A DNA stretch of 64,000 nt from an alpha proteobacterium AAP38 (GTDB lineage: Bacteria > Pseudomonadota > Alphaproteobacteria > Azospirillales > Azospirillaceae): contig LJHR01000035.1 of NCBI GenBank assembly GCA_001296005.1, forward strand, positions 1-64,000, in the 5' to 3' direction. Of the stretch, positions 25,245 to 33,524 are shown piece after piece (within the stretch, counting starts at the first letter, position 1; every line of letters starts with the position of its first letter). The notes below the pieces were generated by a model that worked only from the letters and a program-made list of their open reading frames with translations, had not been told where the DNA came from and ran no database searches. The position numbers and the translations under genes were made by a program.

Positions 25245-25406
25245 GGTGAGCAGGCTTTCAACAACGGTAATGACAGAAAGATGTCACCATTCCGCCTTGC
25301 CGCCGACCGGTTGGCAATGGGAAAAAGCGGGGGCCGCCCCGCACGCCATTAGCCTTGTCAAACTGTTACAGGCTTGACCTTTCCCGCCCGCCACCGCATT
25401 TCGAGG

Positions 25407-26981
25407 ATGATGAGTTCCCCACCCCCTCCTTCACCCCGGCGTTCCCGACAGAAGACGGAACCGCCCGTCATCCTGATGGGCCCCTTGCTGCGCGCCCGCG
25501 GCGCCCAGGGGGCCACGGGGTCGGGGCAGCGCTGGCGTGTGTCCGCGGTTTTCCTGCTGGCCGGTGATGCCGAACCACCCGATCTGCGGGTGGAGGGTGT
25601 GGGTCTGGCGGTACCCCCGCGCTTCCTGCATGAATGGAAGGATATGCCGCCCGTGGGGCCGGTGGGTGTTCCCTGCCCGCCCGGCACGTTGCGCCTGTGG
25701 CGGTATGATTTTGCGGTACCGCGCGGGCTGCAGGATGGCCGCGCTACCTATGGCTTTGCAGACGATGAGCGGCGGTGGATGCTGTCCGTGCCCGGCACCG
25801 CCATCGCGCCGCGCATCGGCTTTGTCAGCTGCGGCGGCTGTGAGGATGAGGACAGTATTGAGGCCGCCGGATTGCGGCGCAACGCCCTGTGGGCACGTCT
25901 GCTGGGCCGGCATCGGTCCAACCCCATACATCTTTTGCTGATGGGTGGCGATCAGGTCTATGCCGATGGCCTTTGGGAACGGGTGCCGGCCCTGCGCAGC
26001 CTGTCGGAAGCCAAGCTGATGAAGCGGCTCGGCCTGTCAGCCGGCCCCGATCTGACCGCACAGTTGAATGCCTGGTATCTGGCCACCTACCTGCATGCCT
26101 GGACCCAGGCCGAGCCGGCAGCCCTGCAAAGCGGTGTCGCATCGCTGTGCATGTGGGACGACCATGACATTATCGATGGCTGGGGCTCGCACCCGCCGGA
26201 ACTGCTGGACAGCCCCGCCTATAGAGCGATTTATGAGGCAGCCCGCCGCGCCTTCCGCCTGTTCCAGATCGGCATGGGCGATGATGATCCCGCCGACACA
26301 CTGCTGGCCGATGGTCCGCCCTCTTTCAGCCAGGCCCTGATGCTGAACGGTGTCGGTGTGCTGGCCCCCGATCTGCGCAGTGAGCGGACGGAGGATCGGG
26401 TTATGTCGCCACAGACGCTGGCCGCCCTGCCGGAATGGCTGGATCGGTTTGCGTCCTGCCGCCACCTGCTGCTGATGTCGTCGGTACCGCTGATCTTCCC
26501 CAGCTTCGGGCTGGCCGAACGGTTCTTGAACCTGCTGCCGGGGCGGCAGGCGATGGAGGATGATCTGCGCGATCAGTGGCGCAGCCCCGCGCATCGCGAG
26601 GAATGGCTGCGGGTGCTGCGCATGCTTACCGACTTCGCCCGGCGCAGCGGCGTGCGCGTCACCATCCTGTCGGGGGAGGTGCATCTGGCGGCCCATGGCA
26701 TGCTGGCCAGCCCCGGCCTGCGCATCCGGCAGTTTGTCAGCTCTGGCATCGTGCATCCACCGCCAGAAGGGTTCGGTGTCAGCGTCATGGAACGGCTGGC
26801 CGGGCGACGGGAAAGCCTGTTCGACCGGCTGGCCCTGTCCATGGAGCCCATGGATGCGGATGGAAGCCGCCTGTTGGCCAAGCGCAATTACCTGACCCTG
26901 ACGGGCCAGGACAATGGCGACCTTCTGGCCGAATGGCATATTGAGGGCCGTGACGATCCCTGGACCGTCACCGTCGCCTGA
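25407..26981 (+). CDS. PhoD-like metallophosphatase family protein
   Basis: About 524 residues. The C-terminal two thirds carry metallophosphatase landmarks: RIGFVSCGGCED, LLMGGDQVYADGLWER (metal-binding Asp with Gln), MWDDHDIIDGWGSH (the DDHD motif characteristic of PhoD-like enzymes), and ILSGEVHLAAHG (Gly-Glu/Asp-Val-His). An N-terminal beta-sandwich region (about 100 residues) precedes the catalytic core. There is no Tat leader, so this is probably a cytoplasmic phosphodiesterase or phosphatase of unknown substrate, unlike secreted PhoD. Two adjacent ATGs (25407, 25410) are both possible starts. Confidence 0.82.
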   Translation: MMSSPPPPSPRRSRQKTEPPVILMGPLLRARGAQGATGSGQRWRVSAVFLLAGDAEPPDLRVEGVGLAVPPRFLHEWKDMPPVGPVGVPCPPGTLRLWRYDFAVPRGLQDGRATYGFADDERRWMLSVPGTAIAPRIGFVSCGGCEDEDSIEAAGLRRNALWARLLGRHRSNPIHLLLMGGDQVYADGLWERVPALRSLSEAKLMKRLGLSAGPDLTAQLNAWYLATYLHAWTQAEPAALQSGVASLCMWDDHDIIDGWGSHPPELLDSPAYRAIYEAARRAFRLFQIGMGDDDPADTLLADGPPSFSQALMLNGVGVLAPDLRSERTEDRVMSPQTLAALPEWLDRFASCRHLLLMSSVPLIFPSFGLAERFLNLLPGRQAMEDDLRDQWRSPAHREEWLRVLRMLTDFARRSGVRVTILSGEVHLAAHGMLASPGLRIRQFVSSGIVHPPPEGFGVSVMERLAGRRESLFDRLALSMEPMDADGSRLLAKRNYLTLTGQDNGDLLAEWHIEGRDDPWTVTVA

Positions 26982-28259
26982 TCACGCCTTGACGACCAGC
27001 GCAATCCAGCCGGGAACCGGCTGTCCCCGGTCGATACGGGTGCTGTGATGGGCCAGATGCGTCAGGGTCAGGCCGGCTGTCGCCACCGCATCCTCTATAT
27101 GTGTCTCTCCATGGGCAAAGCGCCGGCCTTCATGCAGCTGGAACCCCGGCCCATCGCTGCGTTCGCAGGTGAAGGCGAAGCGGCCACCGGAAACCAGTGT
27201 TGTGGCAGCGGCTTCCATCACCGGCGCCAGATCACCGATATAGACAAGCACATCCGCCGCCAGAACCAGATCGAACGCCCCTGGCCGCTCCGCCATGGAC
27301 CCCACCAGGTCCCCTACCCATAGCGCATCATAGACATCCCGCGTGCGCGCCTTGTCCACCATGCGCGGTGACAGGTCGAACCCCGCCAGATACGAGGCCA
27401 TGTCCCGAACCGCAACGCCGGCCAGACCGGTGCCGCAGCCCGCATCCAGAATGCGCAAGCCCGTTAAGCCCCCATGCTCCAGCAGCAACTGCCGCAGGGC
27501 CTGCGGCGCATCGTACCGTAACTTGCCCACAAGCTCGCGGTCGAACCGGTCGGCATAGGTATCGAACAGCGCGCGGACGAAGGCCGGCGGCAGGCTGGTC
27601 TGCGCCCCGGCCCCGGCCAACCCGGCAAGCAGCGGGGTGGCGCCGGCGGGGTCGGCCTCATCCATGTCCAGTGCGTCCTGCCAGGCCTTGGCCGCCTTCT
27701 CCGGCTCCCCCAGATGCAGCCAGGCCTTGCCCAGCGCCACCCAGCCGAACGGCTGTGCCGGATCTGCGGGATGGGCTTGACGCAGGGCGGCGTCCAGCAT
27801 CTCCACGGCAGCCAACGCCTCATCGGCATCGGTCAGGATGGCGGCGGTCGCGGTCGTGATGTCCAGATCACCCTTGGCCAGAAAGCGCGCCTCGCGCGCA
27901 TGGTCAAGGGCGGCTTCCCGCTCACCCCCATCCAGCAGCAGGCGGGCCATCCGCACCTGTCCCACGGCATCGTCGGGGCGGCGGGTCAGCAGGTCGCGGC
28001 ATTGGGATAACGCCTCTTCCCCCCGGCCCGCCATCATCAGGGCGGTGACCAGGGCACGGCGCCAGGGAATGTGGCCCGGATCAGCAGCCACCGCAGCTGA
28101 GAGGGCGTCCGCCGCCTCCGCCGCCTGCCCGTCCTCCAGCAAAAGCTCCCCCAACAGGCCGACCGCCTCACGACCGCCATCCTGCCGCAGCAGCGCAATG
28201 GCGCCGGGGCGGTCCTGGGCATGCAGCAATTCATAGGCGCGGGCGACGGTATCCGACAT
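26982..28259 (-). CDS. TPR-containing SAM-dependent methyltransferase
   Basis: The 425-residue product has two parts. Residues 1-210 are Ala-rich helical repeats of TPR type (EALSQCRDLLTRRPDDAVGQ; FGWVALGKAWLHLGEPEKAA). Residues 230-425 form a Rossmann methyltransferase with the SAM motif ILDAGCGTGLAGVAV, the acidic loop AGFDLSPRMVDKA and post-I motif FDLVLAADVLVYIGDLAPVM. The layout resembles predicted TPR-methyltransferases of the alphaproteobacteria with no known substrate. ATG 28259 is chosen because the upstream extension is not protein-like. It converges on the phosphatase gene, with the two stop codons abutting. Confidence 0.85.
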   Translation of the reverse strand: MSDTVARAYELLHAQDRPGAIALLRQDGGREAVGLLGELLLEDGQAAEAADALSAAVAADPGHIPWRRALVTALMMAGRGEEALSQCRDLLTRRPDDAVGQVRMARLLLDGGEREAALDHAREARFLAKGDLDITTATAAILTDADEALAAVEMLDAALRQAHPADPAQPFGWVALGKAWLHLGEPEKAAKAWQDALDMDEADPAGATPLLAGLAGAGAQTSLPPAFVRALFDTYADRFDRELVGKLRYDAPQALRQLLLEHGGLTGLRILDAGCGTGLAGVAVRDMASYLAGFDLSPRMVDKARTRDVYDALWVGDLVGSMAERPGAFDLVLAADVLVYIGDLAPVMEAAATTLVSGGRFAFTCERSDGPGFQLHEGRRFAHGETHIEDAVATAGLTLTHLAHHSTRIDRGQPVPGWIALVVKA

Positions 28260-28586
28260 GGCGAATCCTGGGACGGGCAAGGCGAGATGAAACCTGTTCA
28301 CCCGCCCTATAGCATGAGTGTTGTTCCATGAGAGACGGCTTCCGGAGGCGTTAGAGGCCCAATTTTCTTTGATCTGTGACAAAGACGCATCAATCAGGAC
28401 GATTCTTGGTTGACCCAATGCGTCAATTCTGGGATTGGTATGCGGTCGGCGCATGAAGCCGGTGACTTTGAGGGAGCGACCACCGCATTCCAGTAACGGT
28501 GGTCTGATTGCAGGGCCCGCACGCAAGCGGGATTAACCGGCGGGGTAACCCGTCATGGATGACCGGAACCAGAGGGGACGATTGAG
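28260..28586. other. 327-bp intergenic region with a GACCACCG dyad
   Basis: No convincing gene is seen. It holds the promoter zone for two divergent genes and a dyad GACCACCG-N11-CGGTGGTC at 28478-28504, 83 bases before the transglycosylase start. The dyad could be an operator or leader hairpin. A GAGGGGACGA ribosome site lies before ATG 28587. Confidence 0.5.
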
Positions 28587-29255
28587 ATGACGATGCGCCA
28601 ATCCCGCGTTGCCACCCGCTCCCGCCCGGACTCCCGCCTGCTCCTCGCCTTTACTTTCCTGATCGCTCTGATGATCCTGGCCATTCCGGCCCGCGCCGGT
28701 TGCCTGGACCACATCGTCGATGCGGAAAAGGAATTCAATATCCCCAAGGGTATCCTGCTGGCCGTTTCGCTGGTTGAAAGCGGCGGTGGCGGCACGCCCA
28801 GCCCATTCATCATGAATGTGCGTGGCCGTGTGATGTTCCCGCGGTCGGAGGCGGAGGCCGCCACCTATCTGCGCGACAATCAGGGTAACCTGCGCGGCAA
28901 TGTCTATGCCGGCTGCATGCAGCTTTCGCTGGCCCATCACAAGCAGGCCTTCCGCCCGGTCGAAAAGATCGTGAACCCGGAAGCCAATGTGCGCTACGCC
29001 GCCAAGTATCTGGTTAGCCTGCGCCGTGAAACCGGCAGCTGGGCTGCCGCCGTCACCCGCTATAACGGGTCGTCGGGCGTCAAGGCTGCTTCCTACCAGT
29101 GCAAGATCAAGAATCAGCTGGTCAGCCTGGGTGCCCAGGGCAGCGCTGAACTGATCAGCACCACCGGCAAGTGCGACGTCAGCGATCCGCCGGCGGTGGG
29201 TCCGCGTACCCGCAGGGCGTTTGAAAAGCACGACGAGAACACGCCCGTCGGCTGA
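28587..29255 (+). CDS. Secreted lytic transglycosylase (SLT/VirB1-like)
   Basis: The 222-residue protein has an N-terminal signal (LLLAFTFLIALMILAIPARA) and an SLT domain: catalytic Glu in ILLAVSLVESGGGG, groove strand YAGCMQLSLAHHKQAF, and the late motif NVRYAAKYLVSLRRETGSWA with AVTRYNGS. It cleaves peptidoglycan glycan strands, leaving anhydromuramyl ends. The size and Cys-bearing C-terminus fit small transglycosylases linked to secretion or pilus assembly, but no such operon is adjacent. Gene is monocistronic as seen. Confidence 0.88.
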   Translation: MTMRQSRVATRSRPDSRLLLAFTFLIALMILAIPARAGCLDHIVDAEKEFNIPKGILLAVSLVESGGGGTPSPFIMNVRGRVMFPRSEAEAATYLRDNQGNLRGNVYAGCMQLSLAHHKQAFRPVEKIVNPEANVRYAAKYLVSLRRETGSWAAAVTRYNGSSGVKAASYQCKIKNQLVSLGAQGSAELISTTGKCDVSDPPAVGPRTRRAFEKHDENTPVG

Positions 29256-29408
29256 TCCCCCGGAACGACGCGTCCGCACGCCTTTGAATCTTTAAAATAA
29301 AATCAACACGGCTGCCCATGTCAGCCATGTGAACGATTGGCTGGTCTCTGGCCCTGGTTTAGCGCACCCATGATGTTCTGCCATCACGGTCGCTGAAACC
29401 GCCTGTCC

Positions 29409-30350
29409 ATGCCGCGTCTTTCCACATTGCCGCCTGTCGCCCGCGCCATCCTGGCGATGATTGCCGCTGTGACCCTGTTCAGCGCCATGAATGCCAGCAT
29501 CAAATGGCTGGGTGGTCGCTATCCGGTCAGCCAGATCATCTTCTTTCGTGCGCTGTTCGCCATGGTGGTTCTGCTGCCGCTGATCTGGCGCGCGGGTGGG
29601 CTGATGTCGCTGCGGACGAAAAGGCCGCTGGGCCATCTGGCACGCAGTGTCATCGGCGTCATTTCCATGACCTGCGGCTTCACCGCCATCACTTATCTGC
29701 CGCTTGCCAATGCCTCGGCCCTGGCCTTTACGGCCCCTCTCTGGACCACGACATTGGGTGTTCTGGTGTTGGGGGAGAAGGTGCGGTGGCGACGGGCGCT
29801 GGCGCTGATCGTCGGTTTTTCCGGCGTGCTGATCATGGTCCGGCCTGACGCCGCCCTGATTGAGGGCATCATGACCGGCGGCACGCAGGCGATCGGCAGC
29901 CTGTTCGGCCTCACCTCCTCCTTCTTGGCGGCCTGCGCCATGATTTCGGTGCGGCGGCTGTCGGCAACGGAGCCAAGTACCAGCATCGTGTTCTATTTCA
30001 TGGCCACCGGCATCATTGTGGCCGGCATCGCCATGTCGCGGGAGTTCGTGATGCCGACACCGCGTGATGCCGCCATGCTGGCCCTGCTGGGCATTATCGG
30101 CGGGCTGGCCCAGGTGCTGCTGACCACCGCCTATCGCGGGGCGCCCGTGGCGGTGATCGCGCCGTTCGATTACACTGCCATGCTGTGGGCAACCGGCTAT
30201 GGCTTCCTGATCTGGGGTGAGGTTCCGCACCCGGCGGTGGCGGTTGGGGCCTTGATCGTGATCGCCAGCGGCGTCTACATCACGGTTCGCGAAACCCGCC
30301 TGGGCGTGACCAATCCCGTCAAGGCACAGACGATCACGAAGAACGCCTGA
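29409..30350 (+). CDS. EamA-family (DMT superfamily) transporter
   Basis: A 313-residue inner-membrane protein with ten hydrophobic helices in two EamA repeats. The first repeat includes AAVTLFSAMNASIKWLGGRY and LANASALAFTAPLWTTTLGV; the second includes APVAVIAPFDYTAMLWATGY and WGEVPHPAVAVGALIVIASG. Such proteins export metabolites or take up small solutes; substrates cannot be predicted. The stop is one base before the rlmJ start, so the two are probably transcribed together. Confidence 0.92.
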   Translation: MPRLSTLPPVARAILAMIAAVTLFSAMNASIKWLGGRYPVSQIIFFRALFAMVVLLPLIWRAGGLMSLRTKRPLGHLARSVIGVISMTCGFTAITYLPLANASALAFTAPLWTTTLGVLVLGEKVRWRRALALIVGFSGVLIMVRPDAALIEGIMTGGTQAIGSLFGLTSSFLAACAMISVRRLSATEPSTSIVFYFMATGIIVAGIAMSREFVMPTPRDAAMLALLGIIGGLAQVLLTTAYRGAPVAVIAPFDYTAMLWATGYGFLIWGEVPHPAVAVGALIVIASGVYITVRETRLGVTNPVKAQTITKNA

Positions 30351-30351
30351 G

Positions 30352-31215
30352 ATGAATTACCGCCACGCCTTCCATGCCGGCAACGCCGCCGATGTGATGA
30401 AGCATGCCGTCCTCGCCTGGGTGCTGGACCGGCTGCGGACCAAGGATGCGCCTTTCTTCGTGCTGGATACCCATGCCGGTATCGGTCGTTACGACCTGGA
30501 TGACCAGGCCGCGACCCGCACCGGCGAGGCGCTGCGCGGTATCCGCCGTGTATTGGCCGATGGCGGTGCCAATCGGTTGCCTGAGGCGGCGAAACCCTAT
30601 CTCGAGCTGCTGAACCGGCTGAATGACGGTGTGTCACCGATCCGCACCTATCCGGGTTCCCCCCTGATCACCCGCATGATGATGCGCGAACAGGACCGGC
30701 TGCTGCTGGCCGAACTGCATGCCGAGGATGTGCAGACGCTGCGGAACCTGTTCCGGGGTGACGCGCAGGTGGCGGTGCATCACATGGATGGGTGGCTGTC
30801 GCTGAAGGCGCACCTGCCGCCTAAGGAACGGCGCGGTCTGGTCGTCATCGACCCGCCATTCGAGGCACCGGACGAGTATGAGCGGATGGTGGCGGCCCTG
30901 GCTCTGGCACATCGCCGCTGGGCCACGGGACAATATCTGCTCTGGTACCCGGTGAAGGACCGGGCCGCCGTCTGGAAGTTGCATCAGATGCTGGAAGATA
31001 CCGGCATTCCCAAGATGCTGGCCGCCGAACTTTGCTGGTCCGACGATGACCGGTCCGGCCGCCTGAACGGCTCTGGCCTGATCCTGGTGAACCCGCCCTG
31101 GAAGACGCAAGAGGCCCTGTCCGAATTGCTGCCCGCACTTGGCACGGCGCTGGCGGCGGGCACCGGTCCTACCGGTTGCCATTGGATCCGGGACGAGAGC
31201 GGAAAAACGGCGTGA
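30352..31215 (+). CDS. rlmJ: 23S rRNA (adenine-2030-N6)-methyltransferase
   Basis: A 287-residue product with the family start MNYRHAFHAGNAADVMKHAV, the SAM-binding VLDTHAGIGRYDL, and the catalytic DPPF motif in LVVIDPPFEAPDEYERM. RlmJ places a methyl group on A2030 of 23S rRNA during assembly. Length matches the family. It is one base from the EamA transporter gene. Confidence 0.95.
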   Translation: MNYRHAFHAGNAADVMKHAVLAWVLDRLRTKDAPFFVLDTHAGIGRYDLDDQAATRTGEALRGIRRVLADGGANRLPEAAKPYLELLNRLNDGVSPIRTYPGSPLITRMMMREQDRLLLAELHAEDVQTLRNLFRGDAQVAVHHMDGWLSLKAHLPPKERRGLVVIDPPFEAPDEYERMVAALALAHRRWATGQYLLWYPVKDRAAVWKLHQMLEDTGIPKMLAAELCWSDDDRSGRLNGSGLILVNPPWKTQEALSELLPALGTALAAGTGPTGCHWIRDESGKTA

Positions 31216-31366
31216 GTGCCGGTTCACTCTCTTCATCTTTTGGTCATTGATCGCGTCTTGCAGGCGCCCGCGGCATCGGTCACAGTGCGGAAGCGTTTAC
31301 CGCACCCGATGGTATGAAGCCTTTTGGACAGGTCGGGTGACGGCGTTCTTGTGTGACGGGGGAGAG

Positions 31367-32104
31367 ATGGGAATGGTGCAGACGCCGCGACGGCCCTTCA
31401 TGGCGGAAATCCAGATGGCCAAGAGGGCGCCAAACCGTGGCGGTGAGGTGGCAGCCGCAGGCCCCGCCCTTCCCCCGCCCCCGCCGGCACCCGTCCATGT
31501 CGAAATGGACAATAGCGAGGTGATGGCGGCCATCGGCGCCCTGGGCGCCAAGCTGGACCGGTTCCTGACTGTCGATCATACCCAGATCGAAAAGATTCAG
31601 ATCGAAATCTCCGATATCGCAGGCCGCATCAAGGCCACGAAGGTGGAGATGGCGGCGCTGCGTCACCCGCTGTCCAACCAGGATACGTTCATGGAGGCCA
31701 GCGAACAGCTGTCCGCCGTGGTGCGCTCCACGGAAACCGCAACGAACAGCATCATCTCCGCCGCCGAAGAGATTGAGGATATCGTCAACGAGGTGCGGTC
31801 GCAGTTGCCCGAGGGCTATCAGAACAGCCGCCTGAAGGATCTGAATGACGTCACCCTGCGCATCTTCGAAGCCTGTAACTTCCAGGATCTAACGGGCCAG
31901 CGCATCACCAAGGTGGTGCAGGCCCTGGCCTTCATCGAAGAACGTATCGATGGCATGATGTCGGTCTGGAACAGCAAGGAATTCGAGGCCCTGCCCCTGC
32001 CGCCGAACATCTCCAAGCACGATGACGGTCTGGCCCTGCATGGTCCGCAGGAAAATACGAAGGCCAGCATCTCGCAGGCCGATATCGACGCCCTGTTCGA
32101 TTAA
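31367..32104 (+). CDS. CheZ-like phosphatase family protein
   Basis: About 245 residues. A long helical centre (SEQLSAVVRSTETATNSIIS, then AAEEIEDIVNEVRSQLPEG) leads to the signature ACNFQDLTGQRITKVVQALA, whose Asp-Gln region corresponds to the CheZ catalytic face. The C-terminus ends QADIDALFD, the acidic amphipathic peptide that CheZ uses to grip CheY. CheZ dephosphorylates CheY-P. No chemotaxis genes lie nearby, so the partner response regulator is unknown. ATG 31367 or 31373 are both possible; the latter is better placed behind GGAG. Confidence 0.82.
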   Translation: MGMVQTPRRPFMAEIQMAKRAPNRGGEVAAAGPALPPPPPAPVHVEMDNSEVMAAIGALGAKLDRFLTVDHTQIEKIQIEISDIAGRIKATKVEMAALRHPLSNQDTFMEASEQLSAVVRSTETATNSIISAAEEIEDIVNEVRSQLPEGYQNSRLKDLNDVTLRIFEACNFQDLTGQRITKVVQALAFIEERIDGMMSVWNSKEFEALPLPPNISKHDDGLALHGPQENTKASISQADIDALFD

Positions 32105-32138
32105 GGCAAGGCACGAGGGGCGGCACTACGCCGCCTCT

Positions 32139-32540
32139 TCACGCCACGGCGCGCCGGACCATTTCCTCCAGGCGCGTGGTGCGCATGTAAAGACTATGGC
32201 TGCGTTCCAGCAGGGAGCGCAGGGCCGATGGCAGCAACAGATTGTCCGGCCCCGACGGGTCGGCACAAACGGCCCCGCCTGACAGGGCATAATCATCGCC
32301 CACCGCCTGTGCCGGGGTTATTTCGCCCGCATGCACCGCCTTCTGCGCCAGCATCCAGGCCATGACCTGGGTCAGGCGGCTGGTCACCCGCATGCTTTCA
32401 TAGGATACCTGAAGACGGACGGTTGGCGGCAGACCGCGCTGGTCTGCTGCCTCCTGATAAGCGACATAGTTCCGCGCCTCGACCAGAAGAGACATGGTCT
32501 CGTCGTAAGCGCGGTTAAAGAAGGCTGTCGGTCCGTTCAC
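32139..32540 (-). CDS. DUF1465 family protein
   Basis: A 133-residue helical protein beginning at GTG 32540, with AAGGAG upstream. The pattern MSLLVEARNYVAYQEAADQR, with RGLPPTVRLQVSYESMRVTS and LQVMAWMLAQKAVHAGEI-type sequence, matches the alphaproteobacterial DUF1465 family of about 140 to 170 residues. No function can be given from sequence. It converges on the CheZ-like gene, which is the only link. Confidence 0.85.
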   Translation of the reverse strand: MNGPTAFFNRAYDETMSLLVEARNYVAYQEAADQRGLPPTVRLQVSYESMRVTSRLTQVMAWMLAQKAVHAGEITPAQAVGDDYALSGGAVCADPSGPDNLLLPSALRSLLERSHSLYMRTTRLEEMVRRAVA

Positions 32541-32779
32541 CCGCGGCTCCTTCCAGGCCTTCCGCTCACGGGACCGGCCTTTGTCGTTTCTTCAGTGTGG
32601 GGCCATCCATCCCGGCTGACAATTGCGGCGAAAGTAGGTGCCGGGGCCTTTTCCGCGCCTTTCCGGCATGTGACCAATTTTTTTGAATATGGCCCCTTGA
32701 AGGGGGGCTGGACGTTTCTTAAGTCTTGCAGTGTGAGGACGGCGCCCGTGACCGGGGTCGGAAATCTTCACTAAACCAA

Positions 32780-32837
32780 GGGGTTGGCCGATGTCGGGAA
32801 CCCCGCACCTTAAACGTATCGCTCTTGGAGGATACCT
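32780..32837 (+). promoter_or_regulatory. Probable ROSE-type RNA thermometer in the hsp20 leader
   Basis: The 5' leader ends in a hairpin GTATC-GCTC-TT-GGAG-GATAC (32816-32835) in which the TCGCT strand pairs with the GGAGGA ribosome site and leaves a bulged or G-G paired G, the hallmark of ROSE elements. A second hairpin GGGGTT/AACCCC (32780-32804) lies just upstream. ROSE elements melt at heat-shock temperature and expose the ribosome site of small heat-shock genes. Confidence 0.7.
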
Positions 32838-33305
32838 ATGCGTAGCTATGATCTGTCGCCGCTGTTCCGTTCCACCGTCGGTTTCGACCGTGTGACGCGC
32901 CTGCTGGAAAGCGCGCTGAACGGCGAGGATAACAGCCAGAACGCCTACCCCCCGTACAATATCGAAAAGCTGGGCGACGATAATTACCGCATCACGATGG
33001 CGGTTGCCGGTTTCGGCCTGGGTGATCTGGAGATCACCGCCCACCCCAACCTGCTGATCGTGCAGGGCAAGGCCAAGGAGCAGCAGGCTGGCACCTTCCT
33101 GCATCGCGGCATCGCCGGCCGCGCCTTTGAACGCCGTTTCCAGTTGGCCGACCATATCCGCGTGAACAATGCCGCGCTGGAAAACGGCCTGCTGCATATC
33201 GAGCTGGTGCGTGAGGTGCCGGAGGCCATGAAGCCCCGTACCATTCAGATTAGCAATCTGACGCCCGCCGCCCTGCCGGCGACCACGACGGCGGTTGCGG
33301 CCTGA
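32838..33305 (+). CDS. Small heat-shock protein, Hsp20/IbpA family
   Basis: A 155-residue alpha-crystallin protein: start MRSYDLSPLFRSTVGFDRVT is the usual IbpA-type N-arm, and the crystallin domain covers NIEKLGDDNYRITMAVAGFG with the late motif RAFERRFQLADHIRVNNAAL and ENGLLHIELVREVPE. It holds unfolding proteins as an oligomer until Hsp70 or ClpB refolds them. The leader looks like a ROSE thermometer, and a strong terminator follows, so this is a single-gene heat-shock unit. Confidence 0.95.
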   Translation: MRSYDLSPLFRSTVGFDRVTRLLESALNGEDNSQNAYPPYNIEKLGDDNYRITMAVAGFGLGDLEITAHPNLLIVQGKAKEQQAGTFLHRGIAGRAFERRFQLADHIRVNNAALENGLLHIELVREVPEAMKPRTIQISNLTPAALPATTTAVAA

Positions 33306-33336
33306 TATCAGGGCTGACAGCAGTACCAAATAAAAA

Positions 33337-33369
33337 GAGGGCCGCTACGTTGGCGGCCCTCTATTTTTT
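33337..33369 (+). terminator. Rho-independent terminator of hsp20
   Basis: A perfect 9-bp stem GAGGGCCGC/GCGGCCCTC with a seven-base loop is followed by TATTTTTT. Confidence 0.93.
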
Positions 33370-33524
33370 ACCCGTTTCCCTGAAGCCCCACCCGTTCAAC
33401 TCTGCCGAACGAGCAAGGCGACCCTATGTGCGCGGGGCGGCCCGGTCAACAGGGCTTGTCGGCATGACAACGATAACCGTAAAGAAATCGTCATCATTGT
33501 TGCCGAATTAACGCACCCCTTGTC

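Noticed and set aside
32690-32720. RpoH-type promoter (CCCTTGAA) before hsp20
   Set aside because: The -35-like sequence is part of a CCCCTTGAAGGGG palindrome, and no matching -10 could be found at the expected spacing.
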